From Thiopseudomonas sp. (GTDB lineage: Bacteria; Pseudomonadota; Gammaproteobacteria; Pseudomonadales; Pseudomonadaceae), in contig JALOAC010000008.1 of assembly GCA_023228985.1 (NCBI GenBank), positions 1 through 64,000 of the forward strand: a stretch of 64,000 bases of DNA, read 5' to 3'. Shown piece by piece: positions 57,354-64,000 of this stretch. Below the pieces are notes generated by a model that saw only the letters and a list, made by a program, of their open reading frames with translations, did not search any database and had not been told where the DNA came from. How positions within the stretch are numbered: the first letter of the stretch is position 1; each line of letters opens with the position of its first letter. A program made the position numbers and the translations under genes.

Positions 57354-59003
57354 ATGACTACTGAATTAATTCGCGTTCCTGATATTGGCACAGGCGAGGG
57401 TGAAGTGATTGAAATCCTTGTCAATGTAGGCGATAGCATTGAGGCGGAGCAGGGTTTATTAACTCTGGAATCCGATAAAGCCAGTATGGAAATCCCAGCG
57501 CCTACAGCTGGGATTGTCAAAAACATTAAAATTAAACTGGGTGACCGTTTAAAAGAAGGCGATGCGCTGCTTGAACTGGAAATAGATAGCCAAGCAGTTG
57601 ACAGTTCGGCTGCGAGCTCAGCGGTTGTAGCTGACGAAGCGCCTAAACCCTCTGCAGAGAGTGCAGTGGCTTCTCAGCAAGCGACAGATATTCTTAAAAC
57701 GCAACACGGTGTCACCACTGAAAGTGGTGCATGCATTAAAGAAGTGAAAGTGCCTGATATAGGCTCTGCCGAGAAAGCCCAGGTGATTGAGCTGCTGATT
57801 GCTGTTGGCGATCAGGTAATAGAGGAGCAGTCCCTGCTTACGCTTGAGTCAGACAAAGCCAGTATGGAAATTCCTTCACCGGCCAGTGGCGAAGTCATTG
57901 AAGTATTTGCTAAGTTAAATAGCGAAGTAACTGAGGGTGATTTGATTTGCCGTATCCGCATGGATCAGGATGTCTGCGATGTGCTGCAAGCCAGTGTTAC
58001 CCAGCCTGAAACTGCAGCCGTTGCTGAGCAACTCGTTGATGGCGGTCACGTTTCGGTAGCGCCAGCCAGTCAGCCAAGCAAAGTTGCTAAGCAAGCAGGT
58101 CCAGTACATGCGGGTCCTGCAGTACGTAAATTGGCGCGTGAGTTCGGGGTGGATTTAGCCCAGGTGAGCGCAACAGGGCCGCATCAGCGCATTCTTAAAG
58201 AAGATGTGCAACTGTATGTGCAAAGCAGGCTAAGTGCAGAAGCAACACCGCAAACCATGCAAGGTGCAGGCATTGCGCCGATACCAGCGGTAGATTTCAG
58301 TCGTTTTGGTGAGGTGGAAACTGCGCCAATGACTAGGCTGCAACAAATTGGCGCAGAAAATTTGCACCGCAGCTGGTTGAACGTGCCGCATGTGACCCAC
58401 TTTGAAGCTGCGGATATTACCGAGCTGGAAGCTTTTCGAATCACGCAGAAAGCGGTGGCTGAACAAGCAGGCACTAAACTTACAGTACTGCCTTTTCTTC
58501 TCAAAGCCTGCGCTCATATGCTGAAGGAAATGCCTGAGTTTAATAGCTCGTTGGCACCTAACGGCAAAGAGCTGATCATGAAAAAATACGTCAATCTAGG
58601 TTTTGCGGTGGATACGCCGGATGGCCTATTAGTGCCGGTAATTCGTGATGTAGACCAAAAGAGTCTGTTACAGCTAGCGATTGAAGCGGCTGAGTTGGCA
58701 GACAAGGCGCGCAATAAAAAGCTCAGCCCAGATCAGATGCAGGGCGGCTGCTTTACTATTTCTAGTTTGGGGCATATTGGCGGTACTGGCTTTACGCCGA
58801 TTGTGAACACGCCAGAAGTGGCCATTCTAGGAGTGTCGCGTGCGACCATGCAGCCCGTGTGGGACGGTAAGGATTTTGCTCCGCGACTGATGCTGCCGTT
58901 GTCGCTATCCTATGATCACCGCGTCATTAACGGTGCTGCTGCAGCACGCTTTAGCAGAAGGCTGAGCGATCTGTTAGCGGAAATACGTAGTTTGTTGCTC
59001 TAA
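57354..59003 (+). CDS. aceF: Pyruvate dehydrogenase E2 (dihydrolipoyl acetyltransferase)
   Basis: Core subunit of the pyruvate dehydrogenase complex, 549 aa. Two lipoyl domains are visible, each with ESDKASMEIP: the first lipoyl-lysine is K42, the second near residue 170. They are joined by Ala/Val-rich flexible linkers. Then follow the peripheral-subunit-binding domain (GPAVRKLAREFGVDL near 252, ILKEDV near 285) and the catalytic domain with the active-site His in SYDHRVINGAAAARF near 520. The two-lipoyl form is the pattern of Pseudomonas-type AceF. GGAGG precedes the ATG. Confidence 0.97.
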   Translation: MTTELIRVPDIGTGEGEVIEILVNVGDSIEAEQGLLTLESDKASMEIPAPTAGIVKNIKIKLGDRLKEGDALLELEIDSQAVDSSAASSAVVADEAPKPSAESAVASQQATDILKTQHGVTTESGACIKEVKVPDIGSAEKAQVIELLIAVGDQVIEEQSLLTLESDKASMEIPSPASGEVIEVFAKLNSEVTEGDLICRIRMDQDVCDVLQASVTQPETAAVAEQLVDGGHVSVAPASQPSKVAKQAGPVHAGPAVRKLAREFGVDLAQVSATGPHQRILKEDVQLYVQSRLSAEATPQTMQGAGIAPIPAVDFSRFGEVETAPMTRLQQIGAENLHRSWLNVPHVTHFEAADITELEAFRITQKAVAEQAGTKLTVLPFLLKACAHMLKEMPEFNSSLAPNGKELIMKKYVNLGFAVDTPDGLLVPVIRDVDQKSLLQLAIEAAELADKARNKKLSPDQMQGGCFTISSLGHIGGTGFTPIVNTPEVAILGVSRATMQPVWDGKDFAPRLMLPLSLSYDHRVINGAAAARFSRRLSDLLAEIRSLLL

Positions 59004-59008
59004 GGTAA

Positions 59009-59043
59009 AGCTTGCCAAGGGAGTTGTTTTTCCTTGGCAAGCT
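59009..59043 (+). terminator. Hairpin terminator after aceF
   Basis: AGCTTGCCAAGG (59009-59020) pairs perfectly with CCTTGGCAAGCT (59032-59043) over 12 bp around an 11-base loop that contains a T-run. It starts 5 bases after the aceF stop and lies before the convergent yhcB gene. The U-tract after the stem is short. Confidence 0.65.
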
Positions 59044-59065
59044 ACTTGGCAGTTTATCCAAAAAC

Positions 59066-59515
59066 TTACTTGGTTTTACCAAAGTCTTCATCTAAGGTGC
59101 CAGGCTCACCTTCAGCCTTGGGCGCGTAATCTCTGGGTGGTTCCGGCGGCAATTCTTCTTTTTTACTTGGCTTACTGGGTGCTGAAATGCGCTCTTTTAC
59201 TGAGCCATCAGTCAAACAAGCTAATAGCTTTTCACGTGATTGCTCATCCACAGCTAAGCGCTCGGCTGAATGCAGCATATGTTCCTGCACATTCTGATAA
59301 CTTTCCGTTAACTTGCTAATCAGCTCAGCGGTGGTGCTGAAGTTGCTGATCACTTCGTTTTGATAGCTATCAAAGCGTTCTTGCAAATCGCTCAGCTGGC
59401 TTTGCGTGCTTTTCGGTGATGAGGCTTGCAGTATCCGTGCTAAAATAACGCCGATAATAATGCCGCCAACTAAAGTAAGGGTGGGTATTAACCAGATAGG
59501 TAGTGAGTTTTCCAC
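59066..59515 (-). CDS. yhcB: YhcB/ZapG family membrane-anchored protein (DUF1043)
   Basis: A 149-aa inner-membrane protein. One N-terminal helix (~8-28, LIPTLTLVGGIIIGVILARIL) is followed by a coiled-coil region (~38-90; QLSDLQERFDSYQNEVISNFSTTAELISKL) and a disordered Pro/Glu/Lys-rich tail. The family (DUF1043, YhcB/ZapG) takes part in coordinating cell division, envelope growth and phospholipid status in E. coli. It is divergent from the hydrolase gene, an order also found in Pseudomonas. Confidence 0.9.
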   Translation of the reverse strand: MENSLPIWLIPTLTLVGGIIIGVILARILQASSPKSTQSQLSDLQERFDSYQNEVISNFSTTAELISKLTESYQNVQEHMLHSAERLAVDEQSREKLLACLTDGSVKERISAPSKPSKKEELPPEPPRDYAPKAEGEPGTLDEDFGKTK

Positions 59516-59683
59516 GGGATAGTTTCCTAAGCAAAAAACAGTGTAATTTAATGAAATCTTGTCATAAAGCTTTGCTCAACAAACACTGATGAGCCAGTCT
59601 TTAGTGTCAGATTCCTGATTGGGGTTGTGCAGATAATACCCGCAACTACAGTAAATTACATGAATAAAGTCACGGAGTAAGTA

Positions 59684-60328
59684 TTGTTAGTACGTGAAGA
59701 AAGATTAATGGTTCCCGGTCCGGCTGGGGACTTGGAAGCCATGTATTTGAATAACGACAGCGCGCAAGGCATTGCGCTGCTCTGCCACCCGAACCCTACT
59801 CAAGGCGGAACCATGCTTAATAAAGTGGTTTCCACCATGCAGCGCACAGCGCGGGATCAGGGCTTGGCTACGCTGCGCTTTAATTATCGTGGTACAGGTA
59901 AAAGTGCTGGCGCTCATGATATGGAGTCTGGCGAAGTGGATGATGCTGAAACCATGCTAGATTGGCTGCGTCAACGCCACCCGAATAAGCCGATTTATTT
60001 GTTTGGCTTTTCCTTTGGTGGTTTTGTGGCAGCAAGTTTGTCTGGACGACTGCAGCAGCGTGGCATTAAAGTTACTCACTTGTGTATAGTTGCCCCAGCC
60101 GTAACGCGCTTACAGCTACCGCATGTTATCAGCAGTGATGGGCTATTGACGGTAATACAGCCGCAGGATGATGAAGTGATTGAGCCTGAGCAGGTGTATC
60201 AATGGGCAGAGAAACTCTCGCGCAGTCATCAACTGTATAAAGTGCCACACAGTGGGCATTTTTTTCATGGCAAGCTGGTTGAGCTTAAAGAGATTATTTT
60301 GCAGCAGGTTTTTGCTGCGCAGTTATAA
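59684..60328 (+). CDS. Alpha/beta hydrolase (acyl-CoA/lysophospholipase-like)
   Basis: A 214-aa cytoplasmic alpha/beta hydrolase. The oxyanion region is HPNPTQGGTMLNKVV near residue 35, the nucleophile elbow is FGFSFGGFVA near 108 with Ser in G-x-S-x-G, and the late His is in VPHSGHFFHGK near 190. PQDDEVIEP at ~165 may supply the acidic residue. It starts at TTG (59684), six bases after CGGAG; an internal ATG at 59708 is an alternative. It sits 12 bases before trpS, in the same orientation. The substrate is unknown. Confidence 0.82.
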   Translation: MLVREERLMVPGPAGDLEAMYLNNDSAQGIALLCHPNPTQGGTMLNKVVSTMQRTARDQGLATLRFNYRGTGKSAGAHDMESGEVDDAETMLDWLRQRHPNKPIYLFGFSFGGFVAASLSGRLQQRGIKVTHLCIVAPAVTRLQLPHVISSDGLLTVIQPQDDEVIEPEQVYQWAEKLSRSHQLYKVPHSGHFFHGKLVELKEIILQQVFAAQL

Positions 60329-60340
60329 GAAATCAAAATA

Positions 60341-61678
60341 ATGAAAACAAGAGTATTAACAGGTATTACCACGACAGGAACACCGCATTTAGGTAACTAT
60401 GCTGGTGCTATTCGCCCTGCTATTGCGGCCAGTAAAGCGGCTGATGTGGAGTCATTTTATTTTCTGGCCGACTACCACTCCCTGATTAAGTGTGATGATC
60501 CAGCGCGTATTCAGCAGTCGCGTTTAGAGGTGGCGGCAACCTGGTTAGCCGGTGGGCTGGATACGCAGCGTGCGACTTTTTATAGTCAGTCCGATATACC
60601 GGAAATTCCCGAGCTAACTTGGTTGCTAAGCTGTATCGCGGCAAAAGGCTTGTTAAACCGCGCGCATGCGTATAAAGCTGCTGTGGATCAGAATACCGCT
60701 GCCGGTGAAGATCCTGACGCGGGCATTACCATGGGGTTGTACAGTTATCCGGTGTTAATGGCGGCCGATATTTTGCTCTTCAATGCCAATCGCGTGCCGG
60801 TGGGACGTGATCAGATTCAACATGTGGAAATGGCGCGTGATATTGGTCAGCGATTTAACCATTTGTTTGGCCAAGGGCAAGAAATTTTTGTGATGCCTGA
60901 AGCTGCTGTTGAAGAGGATGTAGCGACTTTACCGGGTTTAGATGGGCGGAAAATGTCCAAGAGTTACGACAACACCATTCCATTGTTTTCTTCAGCGAAG
61001 GAGCTAAAGACGGCTATTGCGGGAATTGTAACCGACTCAAAACTGCCGGGTGAGGCCAAGGACGCGGACAACTCGCATCTGTTTACCCTGTATCAAGCCT
61101 TTGCTAGCCGTGAACAAAGTGCGCAAATGCGCGCGGATTTGTTGGGTGGTTTGGCTTGGGGTGAAGCCAAGCAGCGTCTATTTGAGCAATTGAACGCCCA
61201 GCTAAGTGAGCCGCGTGAGCGCTACCATCAACTTATTAGCAAGCCGCAAGAGTTAGAAGATATTTTGCAAGCTGGCGCAGCTAAGGCGCGTAAGATTGCC
61301 ACACCTTTTATGGCGCAGTTACGCGATGCCGTGGGTTTGCGCAGTTTTTCTCAGGTTCAGGTTGCTGAGCAAGTCAGTAAAAAGAAAGCCAAGAAAACCT
61401 CTCGCATCGTCAGCTTCCGCGATGAGCAGGGTTTTCGCTTTCGCGTGCTGGATGCACAGGGTGCGGCAGTGCTGTTGTCAGTTGCCTTTGCCGATGGCCG
61501 CAGTGCAGGGCAAGCACTTAAGGCATTACAGGCAGGTGAAGCAGAGCTGAAAGTGGTTGAGCAACACGTTCAAGCGCTGCAAGCCGGAGAGTTAATCGCC
61601 CAGAGTGAGAGCTACGCCAGTGTGGCGCAAGCTGAACAGGCACTTGCCTCTGTGCAGCAGGCCATGGCCGCCGACTAA
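60341..61678 (+). CDS. trpS: Tryptophanyl-tRNA synthetase with C-terminal extension
   Basis: Class I synthetase charging tRNA-Trp. It has 445 aa versus ~334 in E. coli. The catalytic core is intact: HLGN ([11 protein letters not shown] near residue 15) is the HIGH signature, and [15 protein letters not shown] near 205 is the KMSKS loop. After residue ~345 a basic linker ([11 protein letters not shown]) leads into ~95 extra residues. Residues ~352-395 ([18 protein letters not shown], then [16 protein letters not shown]) resemble the DUF1508/YegP fold. Long forms of TrpS are known in Pseudomonas. The start is the first ATG. Confidence 0.95.
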   Translation: MKTRVLTGITTTGTPHLGNYAGAIRPAIAASKAADVESFYFLADYHSLIKCDDPARIQQSRLEVAATWLAGGLDTQRATFYSQSDIPEIPELTWLLSCIAAKGLLNRAHAYKAAVDQNTAAGEDPDAGITMGLYSYPVLMAADILLFNANRVPVGRDQIQHVEMARDIGQRFNHLFGQGQEIFVMPEAAVEEDVATLPGLDGRKMSKSYDNTIPLFSSAKELKTAIAGIVTDSKLPGEAKDADNSHLFTLYQAFASREQSAQMRADLLGGLAWGEAKQRLFEQLNAQLSEPRERYHQLISKPQELEDILQAGAAKARKIATPFMAQLRDAVGLRSFSQVQVAEQVSKKKAKKTSRIVSFRDEQGFRFRVLDAQGAAVLLSVAFADGRSAGQALKALQAGEAELKVVEQHVQALQAGELIAQSESYASVAQAEQALASVQQAMAAD

Positions 61679-61687
61679 ATCGGTGCT

Positions 61688-61712
61688 TGTTGGAGCGGTT
61701 TTTAAGCGCGAT
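61688..61712 (+). repeat. REP-like element, left arm of a doublet
   Basis: A 25-base sequence 9 bases after the trpS stop begins TGTTGGAGCGG and ends GCGCGAT, the layout of Pseudomonas REP elements. The inverted partner lies at 61757-61781. GCGCGAT (61706-61712) is the exact reverse complement of ATCGCGC (61757-61763). Confidence 0.55.
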
Positions 61713-61724
61713 TGGTATCCGTCA

Positions 61725-61753
61725 GTAACAGCTAGATTTAGGCTGGCTGTTAC
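61725..61753. repeat. Inverted repeat inside the REP doublet
   Basis: GTAACAGC (61725-61732) and GCTGTTAC (61746-61753) are perfect 8-bp inverted repeats around a 13-base loop. Together with the flanking REP arms they make a nested structure of about 90 bp, typical of a BIME-type REP pair. It could also end trpS transcripts. Confidence 0.5.
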
Positions 61754-61756
61754 GGC

Positions 61757-61781
61757 ATCGCGCAAAAGCTGCGCTTCTTAA
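61757..61781 (-). repeat. REP-like element, right arm of a doublet
   Basis: Read on the minus strand it begins TTAAGAAGCGCAGC and ends GCGCGAT, sharing the AGCG and GCGCGAT framework with the left arm in opposite orientation. Its last four bases overlap the end of the CbiM-like gene. It may have been inserted at the gene's 3' end or supplied its stop region. Confidence 0.5.
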
Positions 61782-62473
61782 GGCTTGTTATCAGAATTTT
61801 GCTCCTTCCAAGGCGCTTGGAAATAGCGGCTGCGGTTAAAGGTTTCGAGCCATTCGGGTTGGTACACCACGAGCGCGCTAATGGCTGTGCCGTTGATAAA
61901 GGCTTCAGGGAAGATAACCATGATGACTAGGGCGTAGAAGTCTTCTAGCCATGGAGGGAAGTCAAAAAGACCGTTGCTCAGTAGCACCAAAAAACCTAAT
62001 GCCGCACAGACTGCAGCTGTAAGAGCAGCGGGGAAAAAACACGAGCAAAAAATATACACAAAAAGGTTTTCAGGACGAAAGCGCTCAACCCAACGTGCTG
62101 CCAACTCAGTAATCGCAACAGGTACAATGACCAGCAGCAAACCATTCACGCCAACGGCGATCAATTCAGGTTTGCCAAAAGCTACTAACACCAGCTGGGC
62201 AAACAAGCCCGCCAAGATTGCCAGTGGCCAGCCTAGCAATAGAGTAACAGCGGTCATGCCAATAAAATGCACGGATATGCCGCTGGGGAAGTCGCGTCTG
62301 AGCAGCCATAATGCACAAAGTACTAAAACTGTACCAAAGAGTAGGTGTTGGCGGCGGCTATCGCTAAACAGCTCAACCCAAGGGGTTTTCCAGATAGCGA
62401 TTAATAACAGCGGGGCGTAGAGCAGCCAGCCAATCCACAGGCTGAGCTCTGTTAGCAGCATGCTGGCGATCAT
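61778..62473 (-). CDS. CbiM-like energy-coupling-factor membrane protein
   Basis: Integral membrane protein of 231 aa with about six or seven helices. Residues ~64-90 contain SGISVHFIGMTAVTLLLGWP, the conserved region of CbiM/NikM ECF S-components. FFPAALTAAVCAALG near 147 and EAFINGTAISALVVY near 194 also fit the family. The N-terminus is MIASMLLTELSLW and lacks the MHI metal-binding start of true cobalt/nickel CbiM. There are no ECF ATPase, CbiQ or CbiN genes nearby and no cobalamin-riboswitch motif upstream. Metal or vitamin specificity is unknown. Confidence 0.72.
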   Translation of the reverse strand: MIASMLLTELSLWIGWLLYAPLLLIAIWKTPWVELFSDSRRQHLLFGTVLVLCALWLLRRDFPSGISVHFIGMTAVTLLLGWPLAILAGLFAQLVLVAFGKPELIAVGVNGLLLVIVPVAITELAARWVERFRPENLFVYIFCSCFFPAALTAAVCAALGFLVLLSNGLFDFPPWLEDFYALVIMVIFPEAFINGTAISALVVYQPEWLETFNRSRYFQAPWKEQNSDNKP

Positions 62474-62632
62474 GTGTGCCTACCTTTGGTTAGAGTGTGC
62501 AAACAGAAATGACATCTCGTCTGCTCAGCGTAGCAGAGTTGCGCCTCGGTTGCAGGTTGGTCGTGCGGGCTAGGGCGGCACTGATTTTAGCATTGATTTG
62601 TGTGCTTAAGTGTGCGACTTAGACGCACAAGC

Positions 62633-63154
62633 TTATAGGCAGCGCCGATCTTCGTTTCTATTTTCTTGCTCGGTGGCGCGTCTTAAACGACCTTGGCGGT
62701 TTAAAACTAGCTGCCAGTCTATTTGTTGTTTACGGCAAACAAAAAACCGCCCGTTGCTGGCGCTACTCAAACCTGAATTATGAAAAATAATACGCTGCTG
62801 GAATCCTGACCACTGCAGCTTTAGTTCAGGTTCATCGAGTGAGTTAATGTGCAGTGGTGGATTTTGATTCGCAGAGCCTGCGACAGCCTCGCGAATTAGC
62901 CAGCCTTTTGACCAGTCGCTGTGACAGTCGTTTTGGTCTAATGAACCGCATAATTCAGTTTTAATTCTATGCGTAACCGCCATTGAGCGCGCATGATGGA
63001 TTGCGTTTTCAACGCTGTGCATAAGGGCTTGTGAGCGGTTTTTGCTAATAAATTCCTGCCAGGCTGGCAGGGCAATTTGAGCCATAATGGCGAGTAAGGC
63101 AATGGTTATCAGTAGCTCAGACAGGGTAAAGCCTGCTTGCTTAGTACGCTGCAT
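62633..63154 (-). CDS. FimT/GspH-type pseudopilin
   Basis: Type IV pilin-like protein of 173 aa. After a short basic leader (MQRTKQAG), the methylation motif GFTLSELLITIALLAIM gives the prepilin peptidase site between Gly8 and Phe9 with Glu at mature position 5, followed by the hydrophobic assembly helix. The C-terminal part is a GspH-like globular domain with several cysteines. A strong GGAGG sits before the ATG at 63154, which decides the start; the frame extends another 53 codons upstream without pilin features. No other pilus genes are adjacent. It is a minor pilin of type IV pili or a type II secretion pseudopilin. Confidence 0.85.
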   Translation of the reverse strand: MQRTKQAGFTLSELLITIALLAIMAQIALPAWQEFISKNRSQALMHSVENAIHHARSMAVTHRIKTELCGSLDQNDCHSDWSKGWLIREAVAGSANQNPPLHINSLDEPELKLQWSGFQQRIIFHNSGLSSASNGRFFVCRKQQIDWQLVLNRQGRLRRATEQENRNEDRRCL

Positions 63155-63280
63155 AATGTAGCCTCCATGCTGATGTAGCGCTCCTTCTTGTGTAAATATA
63201 GACCGGCACAAAAGGGTTGCTTGAAAAGCGCAGAGCAGGCTTACTATGCAAAAGAGTAAATTGTTAAAGGAGGCTGGATT

Positions 63281-63715
63281 ATGTCCGCAACCGTTATTAT
63301 TCCCTGTGCACATTGCGATTCATTAAATCGCGTGCCACAGGAGCGTTTAGCCGATACGCCCAAATGCGGTGTGTGTAATAAAACAGTGCTGAGCGTTAAG
63401 CCAATTGACTTAACCGCGGCAAGTTTCGCCAAGCAAATTAAGGGTGATATGCCTGTATTGGTGGATGTATGGGCGGGTTGGTGTGGCCCATGTCGCCAGT
63501 TTGCACCGACATTTGCGCAAGCTGCTGAGCAGCTGCAGGGTCAGTGTCGTTTTGCCAAGATTGATAGCGAGGCTGAACAAGGCTTGGCAGGTCAGTTGAA
63601 TGTACGCTCCATTCCGAGTTTGATTTTATTTAAAAACGGCAAAGAAATTGCCCGACAAAACGGTGCCATGGCTTTACCAAAACTGCTGTTCTGGTTGAAT
63701 AAACACGGAATATAA
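63281..63715 (+). CDS. trxC: Thioredoxin 2 (zinc-binding)
   Basis: Cytoplasmic TrxC of 144 aa. The N-terminal zinc-binding region has C9-A-H-C12 and C29-G-V-C32, and the thioredoxin active site is W-C68-G-P-C71 in DVWAGWCGPCRQFAP. The cis-Pro segment is RSIPSLILF near residue 110. TrxC reduces protein disulfides and is linked to oxidative stress. The ATG is preceded by AAAGGAGG. It is divergent from the pseudopilin gene and upstream of argH on the same strand; the two are 128 bases apart. Confidence 0.95.
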   Translation: MSATVIIPCAHCDSLNRVPQERLADTPKCGVCNKTVLSVKPIDLTAASFAKQIKGDMPVLVDVWAGWCGPCRQFAPTFAQAAEQLQGQCRFAKIDSEAEQGLAGQLNVRSIPSLILFKNGKEIARQNGAMALPKLLFWLNKHGI

Positions 63716-63843
63716 CCCTTGTTCGCCGCAGATTAGCGTAGTTAACCCAGGTGTAAACCAGCTGGCGGCCATAACTCATACTCGCGCTTGCCGTGCATCC
63801 TGCTATCATAGGCGCATGTTATTAAACCTTGCTGGATGATTTT

Positions 63844-64000
63844 ATGAGCAGTGAAAAAACCAACCAATCCTGGGGTGGCCGTTTTAGCGAACCGGTCGAT
63901 GCCTTTGTAGCTCGTTTTACCGCGTCGGTCGATTTTGATAAGCGTTTATACAAGCACGATATTATGGGATCCTTGGCGCATGCCAAGATGCTGACTCAGG
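63844..64000 (+). CDS. argH: Argininosuccinate lyase (partial, N-terminal 52 codons)
   Basis: Only the first 157 bases are in the window; the gene continues beyond the edge. The translation starts [21 protein letters not shown] and continues to [24 protein letters not shown], the characteristic ASL N-terminus (WGGRF, then DIxGSxAHA). The enzyme splits argininosuccinate into arginine and fumarate. In Pseudomonas argH is next to algZ; here it follows trxC, some 23 kb away from algZ. Confidence 0.93.
   Translation, partial: MSSEKTNQSWGGRFSEPVDAFVARFTASVDFDKRLYKHDIMGSLAHAKMLTQ

Noticed and set aside
62474..62632. Possible cobalamin riboswitch upstream of the CbiM-like gene
   Set aside because: Reading the leader on the minus strand, I found no B12-box-like core and none of the expected conserved blocks; only a short local stem is present.

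Overview
The window looks like core chromosome from a gammaproteobacterium of the Pseudomonas lineage. Several gene blocks are in an order characteristic of Pseudomonas: algZ-algR-hemC-hemD-hemX-hemY-dsbB, ilvE-glnE-aceE-aceF, yhcB-hydrolase-trpS, uvrA-MFS-ssb, cpdA-parE-parC, and smp divergent from serB. Degenerate Pseudomonas-type REP elements are also present. By eye the composition is close to half G+C, lower than in typical Pseudomonas. A smaller-genome relative (Thiopseudomonas- or Denitrificimonas-like) is possible, but this is inference; no identity search was run.

Layout. 1-8.1 kb: cca, an MBL-fold hydrolase, the ABC-F ATPase yheS, a small MscS channel, a UPF0178 gene, then on the minus strand hemH, a tandem cyclic-nucleotide-binding protein and a pentapeptide-repeat protein. 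8.4-13.6 kb: cpdA, parE, parC. 13.6-17.1 kb: a tightly packed four-gene MCE-type ABC transporter (STAS-fused permease, ATPase, MCE protein, lipoprotein). 17.1-24.3 kb: an Smp/AhpA-like membrane protein, serB, purE-purK, an HD-GYP protein, rpe-gph. 24.4-28.6 kb: a two-gene RND efflux system behind a long palindrome. 28.6-34.3 kb: yjgA, pmbA, a DUF3426 protein, prmA, an acyltransferase and a DUF2007 protein. 34.3-41.0 kb: dsbB, the heme block and the algR/algZ two-component pair. 41.1-50.2 kb: a catalase with an OxyR-like operator, uvrA, an MFS transporter, ssb, a sugar-nucleotide-binding-like protein, a PLP desulfhydrase/deaminase and a 4Fe-4S-type uracil-DNA glycosylase. 50.3-59.0 kb: ilvE, glnE, aceE-aceF. 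59.0-64.0 kb: yhcB, a hydrolase, trpS, a CbiM-like membrane protein, a FimT/GspH-type pseudopilin, trxC and the first 157 bases of argH.

How the genes work together. hemH (separate) and hemC-hemD-hemX-hemY serve tetrapyrrole and heme synthesis. The catalase uses heme and carries an oxidative-stress operator. AlgZ-AlgR is the LytS/LytR-type pair that in Pseudomonas controls alginate and type IV pili. aceEF feeds pyruvate into acetyl-CoA, ilvE and glnE serve branched-chain amino acid and nitrogen metabolism, and parEC, uvrA, ssb and the glycosylase serve DNA topology and repair. cpdA degrades cAMP close to a cyclic-nucleotide-binding protein.

I saw no tRNA, rRNA, CRISPR array, insertion sequence, prophage or toxin-antitoxin locus, and no gene island that amounts to a new defence or biosynthetic system. 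The most notable signals are small: a nested inverted-repeat element upstream of aceE, a REP doublet after trpS, an OxyR-like site before the catalase, an orphan palindromic operator before the RND genes, unusual C-terminal domains on TrpS, the Smp-like protein and the MFS protein, and rearranged neighbourhoods relative to Pseudomonas (argH is no longer beside algZ).
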